From the NCBI GenBank assembly GCA_014529385.2, contig CM043968.1, positions 31,079,513 through 31,143,512 on the forward strand: a stretch of DNA of 64,000 bases, in the 5' to 3' direction. A model generated the notes under the pieces. The model was not told the origin of the DNA, did no database searches, and was given only the letters and a program-made list of their open reading frames with translations. Source of the DNA: Adiantum capillus-veneris (taxonomy: Eukaryota > Streptophyta > Polypodiopsida > Polypodiales > Pteridaceae). This document shows positions 47,026 to 54,569 of the stretch, piece by piece (position 1 is the first letter of the stretch; the number at the start of each line of letters is the position of its first letter). The position numbers and the translations under genes are program-made.

Positions 47026-50000
47026 GTGATGGACACACAAGAGACAGATGGCAAGCCCCAATAACTCCAGATGGCAAAACTGTTTTGTACAAGACAAGAT
47101 GGCAAGATGAATTGGAGAGTGCATCCCCCTCCTCCTATATATAGGAGAATAGGGGGTAGGTAGGGTAGACCAGAAGCCCCAACGACCATGCACAAAAAAC
47201 CCATAAATGAGGGAAAATGGAAAAGGACCAAAACAGGTCCGACTGGGCAAAGTGCTGAGCAAAACCCTAAATGTTCCTGAAGATCCCTGTCCAGCAGGTG
47301 TATGGGTGGCCAACCCACAACCAAGGGCCAGTGCACGTGATGTGTGTGAAGCTTGTAGGCAAGGTGCAAAGCATTTGGAGATGAAGAATCTAACACCCCC
47401 CCTCAACGACAGATGCGGAGTCATTGAGGAAGAAGATGCAACACGCCCGGCAAATCTGGAGTGTGAAAAGAAGTGCCAATCAAGCAAAAAGCGACGAATC
47501 GTCCAACACCAATGTGAAGATGATCGAAGCTAGGTCAGGCTGATCAAGTCGCACAAGGAAGCTGATGGAGAGGCTAACAACAGAACAAGTCGCTATATAT
47601 GAGGGAAAGATGGAAGACGAGCAGGGAGCACATCGATGGAGGTTAGCAGAAGAGAGAGAGACGGAAGAGAGAGAACCCCCCCTGAAGCAGAGCACTCTGA
47701 CACAAAAGGGTAGAAGGCCAAGGTGGTCAACCGACAAACTCCAAGCCAAAAAGTGATCTCGATCATAAGAGGGAAGAAGGAGGTGGATGAAACTAGAGGG
47801 TGAAGCGATCAGCCTGTGAAGGGCTAGAGATGGCTGTGGGGGCAGACGTCTGTCGAGAAGCCGTCGCATCCTCAAGATCTGAATCCTTCTTGTGGTCCCG
47901 TCGTCGTTTATAACATTTTGTTGCATAATGACCTTTCTTTTCACAATAGGTACAAGTAATGTCAAGGCGAGAAGGTGTACAACCAGGTCCAGACTGTCCG
48001 GGAGCACTACCACCCCTACTAGATGTAGAAACCAATGCAATAGCACCCGCAGTGGCGTCTGAGGTGGCTCTGTCTTGAATGCGCGAAGCTATCTGCTGCA
48101 CAACGGGTAAGAGCTCCTCAGTAGGGCGCGTGGAGGTAGTAAGTGATTGGAACAAGGAATCATAAGTGTTGGGAAGCTTGAGCAGCAACCGAGTTGCCAT
48201 GCCCTTGGAAGAGATCTGTGTCCACAAGTTGCTAGCTCATCACGGAGCAGAAGCATGCTGGATATGAAGTCCTGGATAGTCGAAAATGACGAGACCTGTA
48301 AGTCCATCAAAGTCTTCTCCAGAGCGAGGATCCTTCCTGTGTACATGTTGTAAAGGAAACCCCATACCTCATGTGCAGTGGTGTGAGAGCGTAAAGACGT
48401 CAACACCCTATCTGCACAGTTGATGAGTAAGAAAGAGTAAACTCTGCGATGGTTCAGATTCCACTGATCCACCATAGCCTGTGTAACCACAATACTTGAT
48501 CCGTGAGAAGCAGTACCATGAGAAGAAGTAGATGAGGAGCCAGCATGTGTAACTACAGAAGAAGTGGTAGTTGATGATGTCGATGTAGGAGCACCAGATG
48601 CAGGAGTAAGGCCGGGAGGCATTGGCAGGATCGGTAAGCCAGTTCCAAAGGTCAAATTGCATAAGCATCACCATGATCTTCATCTTCTAGACGACAAAGT
48701 TGGAGCCGTCAAGCTTTTCATTGGGAGGAAAGATGGGCATGGCTGGTAGTGCTGCCATAGATACAGACAAAAAATCAGCAGAGAAGTCTCGTGTGTAAAG
48801 TCAGAAGCAAAGGTGAGGATAGGATCGGAAAACTACGCCGGATAGAACGCCAGAAGACCGCGAAGTAGGGGGTAAGTGACAGTAGAGGCAAGGTAAACCC
48901 AAAGGGATGCCGATGAAGCAAAGTCGAGGTGCTGTCCAAACCTGAAATTGCAGCAAAAGGGAGCTCGAAACACCGCAAGAACGCAGGGGTTTGAGCAAAA
49001 ACGCTAGGCGATGAACACCGGATGCCGAGGTTGGTAGGTGAGGGATGTAAATGCACCAAAACAGGCTGAAAATCTGCAATGGAGAGGTCGGGAAATCACC
49101 GGCAATAGTCACAACTGTTTAGCTTCCAAGTGAGAAGACCAAGGGGCAAGGAGCGGGGCTCCGGCTGTCCAAGGTCGGGAGAAGGAAATGCTGAAGCAGA
49201 GGGTAAAAAACGCTGGTCTAAAGGTGTCTTGGCTGCCACAAAAAACGCTACGAATGCTGATTTCTGTCCTGCCCAAAAACGCTAGGGATTAGGGCTGAAA
49301 AACGCAGATCAGTGGGCTGTCGTCCTGCAAAAACGCTAGATCCACAGGCTGGCTGAAAAACGCTGATGCAAGGGAGTCCTTCCTGCAAAAGCGCTAGGCG
49401 AAGGATGGGGAAAAACGCAAGGTAGCGGAGAGCGCAGGTGGTGACCATGAGGGAGGGCGCTAGTAGAGGGATGCAGAAGATGATGCTCGCCACCAAAAAC
49501 GCTAGGGCTGCCAACAAAAACGCTAGATCCCAAAAACGCTAGGGTAAAGGAGCCAGTTGTAACTTGTAACACATGTGCCTTTTAAAAGTCATGCACGCCC
49601 CAATTTAGAGACAAAAATTTGGAATATGCTAGGAATCTTGCTTATGTGTCAACTTGTGATTTGCTGAAAACTGTACCATTACTGGGCCTTGGGTGTTTCT
49701 AACCCCTAAAAGACCTCAAAATTTAAACTTTCTCAAATTGGCTGCCCAAATTAAATCAGAAAAATATCAAACTTGGTATTACCTAATCCGCCTTTGCATG
49801 AGGAATCTCATGCAAATTTCAAAATTCAAATCTGACCAAATTTGCAAAATCCCACCCAAAATTACACTTTTTTTCTTGAGTGTCTCTAAACTGGCTCCTT
49901 TACCCTAGAGGAAGAAGAAGCACTTCTTCACGATGGAAATCTCCGCAGTGTCCTCCCAGGTGTAGGCGATGGTAGATCCAAGCCTAGAGCTCTGATACCA

Positions 50001-50200
50001 TGCGAGAGTGAGCAGCGGAAGGCGGAGAGAGAGAGTGTAAGGTGCAGCAGAATGAATGTTGAACTTTGCTCAAGATGAGTGCTCCGAACTGTGCTCAAGG
50101 GTTCCTTTTACTTATGGAAGGGAGAGCCTTCCGTTCCTTCAGTGAGAGAGTGCAATGGACACAAACAAAGTGATGAGCACTGTGAATGAAGGTGCATGAG

Positions 50201-50245
<45 letters not shown>

Positions 50246-53200
50246 AATACGACACCAGAATGTTGTCAAACTCTCTTCCGAAGGCCCCACTCTCTATGGC
50301 GAGAGCGGTCTACTTATGATTGCACAAATCTCTACAATGCTTGGAGTCGCCGACGATGTCGACAACTATGAGGAGGACGACGAGACGGGTTGAAATTTGA
50401 GAATGCTAATGGTTGAAATCTGCAAATCTTTATCTGCTGAATTCTGAATCTATGTCGGCGACAATGCCGATGACGACGACGTGCTGAAAACGCAGATGCT
50501 GAAATATGTGTTTTCCGGGCTGAATCTGCAAACTTCGATGGATCTGATCGTGCGGCGAGGATCTGCTTCTACGGGAAGGTGAGATCTACAAGGTTCGGGG
50601 GTTCTACTGCGGGTGCTGACTGCTGAAATGAAAACGTTGATGCTAACTAAGGTCTTGTCGCGAAGATGTGCAAAAACGCTGATGGTCTCGGGTTGATGCA
50701 AAAACGCTAGGGCTGAAAATCTTCCTGCGGTGGGAATCTGCTAACGTTGTTGATCTGCTGTGGTTCTGTCGCCAGCCTGATGCAGATGCAAAAACACTGG
50801 CTGATCTGGGTACTTGTCCAAAAAACGCTAGCTCTTATGCTGTGGTGCAAAAACGCCAGAGATCTTTGGGGTCCTACTGAGAAGTTGCATGTGAGCAATG
50901 CTTCTGCTGCCTCTTCTGCCAGAAAGTGCTAGCGCTAGGTTTCTATTTATACAACTTAGCAAAATTGCCCTACCTACTTTCCAACAAAAGTCACTTAAAA
51001 ATAATAAGTGAAAATTGTCAAATATAGGAAAATAGGTCTATGCACTGTAAAAATGCTCCTGATGGGTTCTGATGGAAATCTGATGATCATGCTATGTGCA
51101 TTGTGCAACCGGAGGATATGCATCTACTCTACATGTCTCGGCATGCACAGTCTGCGAACAGACTCACAAAAGTGCTAGATTACTTCCTATCCTAGACTGG
51201 CTTGACTGACTGAACTCCGGTCATGCTGTAGCTTGTCCACGGACACAAAGGGTTGGATGTGTCACGTGACATCCCCTCCTTTTCAAAGTGAGATACTGGT
51301 ACCGAATTGTATGGCGTCGAGGGAGATCGCCAATAACATCCAGAATCCTGGAAAGGACTCTTCGCCGGCCCACTCTGATGTCTGGGTCATGCGATACTTG
51401 AACTTCATAAAGGTCTGCAATGCTTGCTTCTTTGGGCCGCGTCGAAAGTGACAGTCTTCTGTAGCTCCTTCAATGCTTCAACTTTGTCTAGGGACGTAGG
51501 TCCACCTTCTTCAAGAATCTCCAAGGCTGAAAATTCCTGAAACCACTTCCAACACAAAAACATGAACATACCTATTCCATGTAAAGTGACTTGAAAAAAT
51601 CTCATTTGCCTCAAAGACTGTGCATGCAATATAGATGAACAAATAGACGGAGTGCCAACCGTTCACCACACACACGCAAACAATGAGATCGAATAGTGTC
51701 TTTCTGATCTAAATCAATCAACTTTGGCAAATCACAACGGAAATGCCCATGCTTGGTGCTCATACTTTCTTGTGCTCTTTCTACAACTGTGTCGTGCCAA
51801 GGAAGAGACATGGAATGTGACTTCCTTGAATGCATACTTCTCAGCTTTTCATGAATAATCCGCATACATCTGTGCTCATTCATGAGTGAAACGTGCTCAA
51901 CGTACAATATGTCATGCCTAGGAAAAGGGATCACATAAAGACGTTGATTAAAATACAGGAAACGATCACGAATGAAACACTCGAACAATGCGTGCTGACG
52001 AATCATTCAAACACATGGTACTTCTTGTAAGGATTCTTTGGACCTAGGCTCGAGAGCCAAGATCAGTGCGTCGTGTTTGATCGAATCTGCCTGGGGGGGT
52101 GCTGTGGACATCGACGCGAAAGCCAAGATCGATTCTTCGTGATTGATCGAATCTGCAACGAGGTTAGCTTCGCTAGAAAAAGCATAAACTAAACCATCAT
52201 CCTTGTGAACAATCACGTCTTGATCATACAAATCATCATGCTTGTGAAAAATCACATCGTGATCATCATGCAAATCATCATGCTTGTCATTGTCATTCAA
52301 ATCATCATGCTTATCATTATCAAGAAATTCATCATGCAAATCCTGTGTGTCTTGCTTTGGAGAAGAAGAGACGGAGAGAGTCTTCCTCTCCTGATCCTGT
52401 TCAAACGGCACCTGCAGAATTGAAAAGAGTCGCAAGAACTCTTTCATGTGTGTTGGTCGCTCTTGTCTTTTCGTGCTTTGTTCTCGCGATCAAATTCTGC
52501 TTGTCTTTCTTTGGCTTCCAAGCGTGCTTGCTCGTGCTCATGCTCTATGGTTGCCATTCTTTCTTCGTACTTACGATCAATGTCTACTTTTCTTGCTTCG
52601 CGTTCTAACTTCCTTGCTTCACGTTCTAACTTGTTGTCCATAAACATCTTCTCCAACTCCTCCATAGGACTTAGTGCAATCCTTGGCGTAGATGGGGAAG
52701 GGGGAGGGTTAGAAAAAGCTCTTGGTGGGGAAAATTCTTCGCCTCTCTCATGCTCATCACCTCCAAGTGAAGTATCCATTCCGCTTCGAGTGATGACCAT
52801 CCACTGAAGTCTTGGGTTCCTGTGGTCTTGGGTTCTTAAGTTCACGAGGAACTTGGGTTCTAGGTTCTTGGCTCTTGGGGTTCTTGAGTTCTTGAGGTTC
52901 TTGCGGGTCTTGAGGTTCTTGAGGTTCTTCTTTCGCTTGCAATCTGTGTTAGAGAAGGATCTTCTCTTCAGCCGAGTTCTGCTCTTTCCCGCAGGCGCAC
53001 CCCTTGGCGGCCTTGCGCTCACACCAAGGTTGCTTTTTCCCACCTTACGTCAATTGGCCGGCTGTTAAGTGCACGGTCCGCTCTCAATGAGTGAAAAGAG
53101 GCACAGGGGGAGGCTTGACAAGCTCTTCTTTCTTGGGTTTCTTGTCACTCTTCAAAAACACGATTAGGAATCGACATGCCCAAGAAGTCTTGGGTTACGT

Positions 53201-53446
53201 GCGACCACAACAAGCAAAAAAAATTATGTGGTTCTTTTGGTTTTTTCCTTGAGTGATACAGAACTTTGCCAAAGCTCTGATACCAATGTAAGGTGTAGCG
53301 GAATGAATGTTGAACTTTGCTCAAGATGAGTGCTCCGAACTGTGCTCAAGGGTTCTTTTTACTTAAGGAAGGGAGAGCCTTCCGTTCCTTCAGTGAGAGA
53401 GTGCAATGGACACAAACAAAGTGATGAGCATTGTGAATGAAGGTGC

Positions 53447-53496
<50 letters not shown>

Positions 53497-54510
53497 AATA
53501 CGACATCAGAATGTTGTCAAACCCTCCTCCGAAGGCCCCACTCTCTATGGCGAGAGCGGTCTACTTATGATTGCACAAATCTCTACAATGCTTGGACTTG
53601 CCGACGATGTCGACGACGATGAGGACAACGACGAGACGGGCTGAAATCTGAGAATGCTAATGGCTGAAATCTGCAAATCTTTATCTGCTGAATTCTGAAT
53701 CTATGTCGGTGACGATGCCAATGACGACGATGCGACTACGACGCGCTGAAAACGCAGATGCTGAAATCTGCGTTTTCCGGGCTGAAGCAGCAAACTTCGA
53801 TGGATCTGACCGTGCGGTGAGGATCTGGTACGAGAAGGTGAGATCTGCGAGGTTTGGGGGTTCTACTGCTGAAAACTGAAAACGCTGATGCTAACTGAGG
53901 TCTTGTCGCGAAGATCTGCAAAAACGCTGATGGTCTCAGGTTGATGCAAAAACGCTAGGGCTGAAAATCTTCCTGCGGTGGGAATTTGCTAACACTGGGG
54001 CTGATCTACTGTGGTTTTGTTGCCAGACTGATGCAGATGCAAAAACGTTGGCTGATCTGCGTACTTGTCCAAAAAGCTCTAGCTCTTATGCTGTGGTGCA
54101 AAAACTCTAGAGATCTTTGGGGTCCTGCTGAAAAGTTGCCTGTGAGCAATGCTCCTGCCGCCTCTTCTGCCAGAAAGTGCTAGCGCTAGGTTTCTATTTA
54201 TACAACTTAGGAAAATTGCCCTACCTACTTTCCAACAAAAGTCACTTAAAAATAATAAGTGAAAATTGTCAAAAATAGGGAAAATAGGTCTATGCACTGT
54301 AAAAATGCTCGTGATGGGTTCTGATGGAAATCTGATGATCATGCTATGTGCAACCGGAGGATATGCATCTACTCTACGTGTCTGGGGATGCACGGTCTGC
54401 GAACAGACTCACAAAAGTGCCAGATTACTTCCTATCCTAGACTGACTTGACTGACTGAACCCTGGTCATGCTGTAGCTTGTCCACGGATACATAGGGTTG
54501 GATGTGTCAC

Positions 54511-54569
<59 letters not shown>

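Larger units (their letters stand above)
50036..54516 (-). mobile_element. Non-autonomous LTR element with compact ORF set, nested in copia LTR
   Basis: LTRs are 50036-51275 and 53287-54516 (minus strand, about 1.2 kb each and closely similar). The primer-binding site is 53286-53274. The polypurine tract on the minus strand is AAAAGGAGGGGA (about 51287-51276). The flanks are GAG/GAGAG on both sides because insertion was into a (GA)n tract of the copia LTR. The internal region of about 2.0 kb has three closely packed ORFs and no pol. High LTR similarity suggests recent insertion. I do not recognise the proteins. Confidence 0.85.

Noticed and set aside
52205-52608. Plus-strand Ile/Met- and Phe/Leu-rich ORFs
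   Set aside because: Antisense shadows of the Asp-His repeats and coiled-coil of the minus-strand ORFs A and B.
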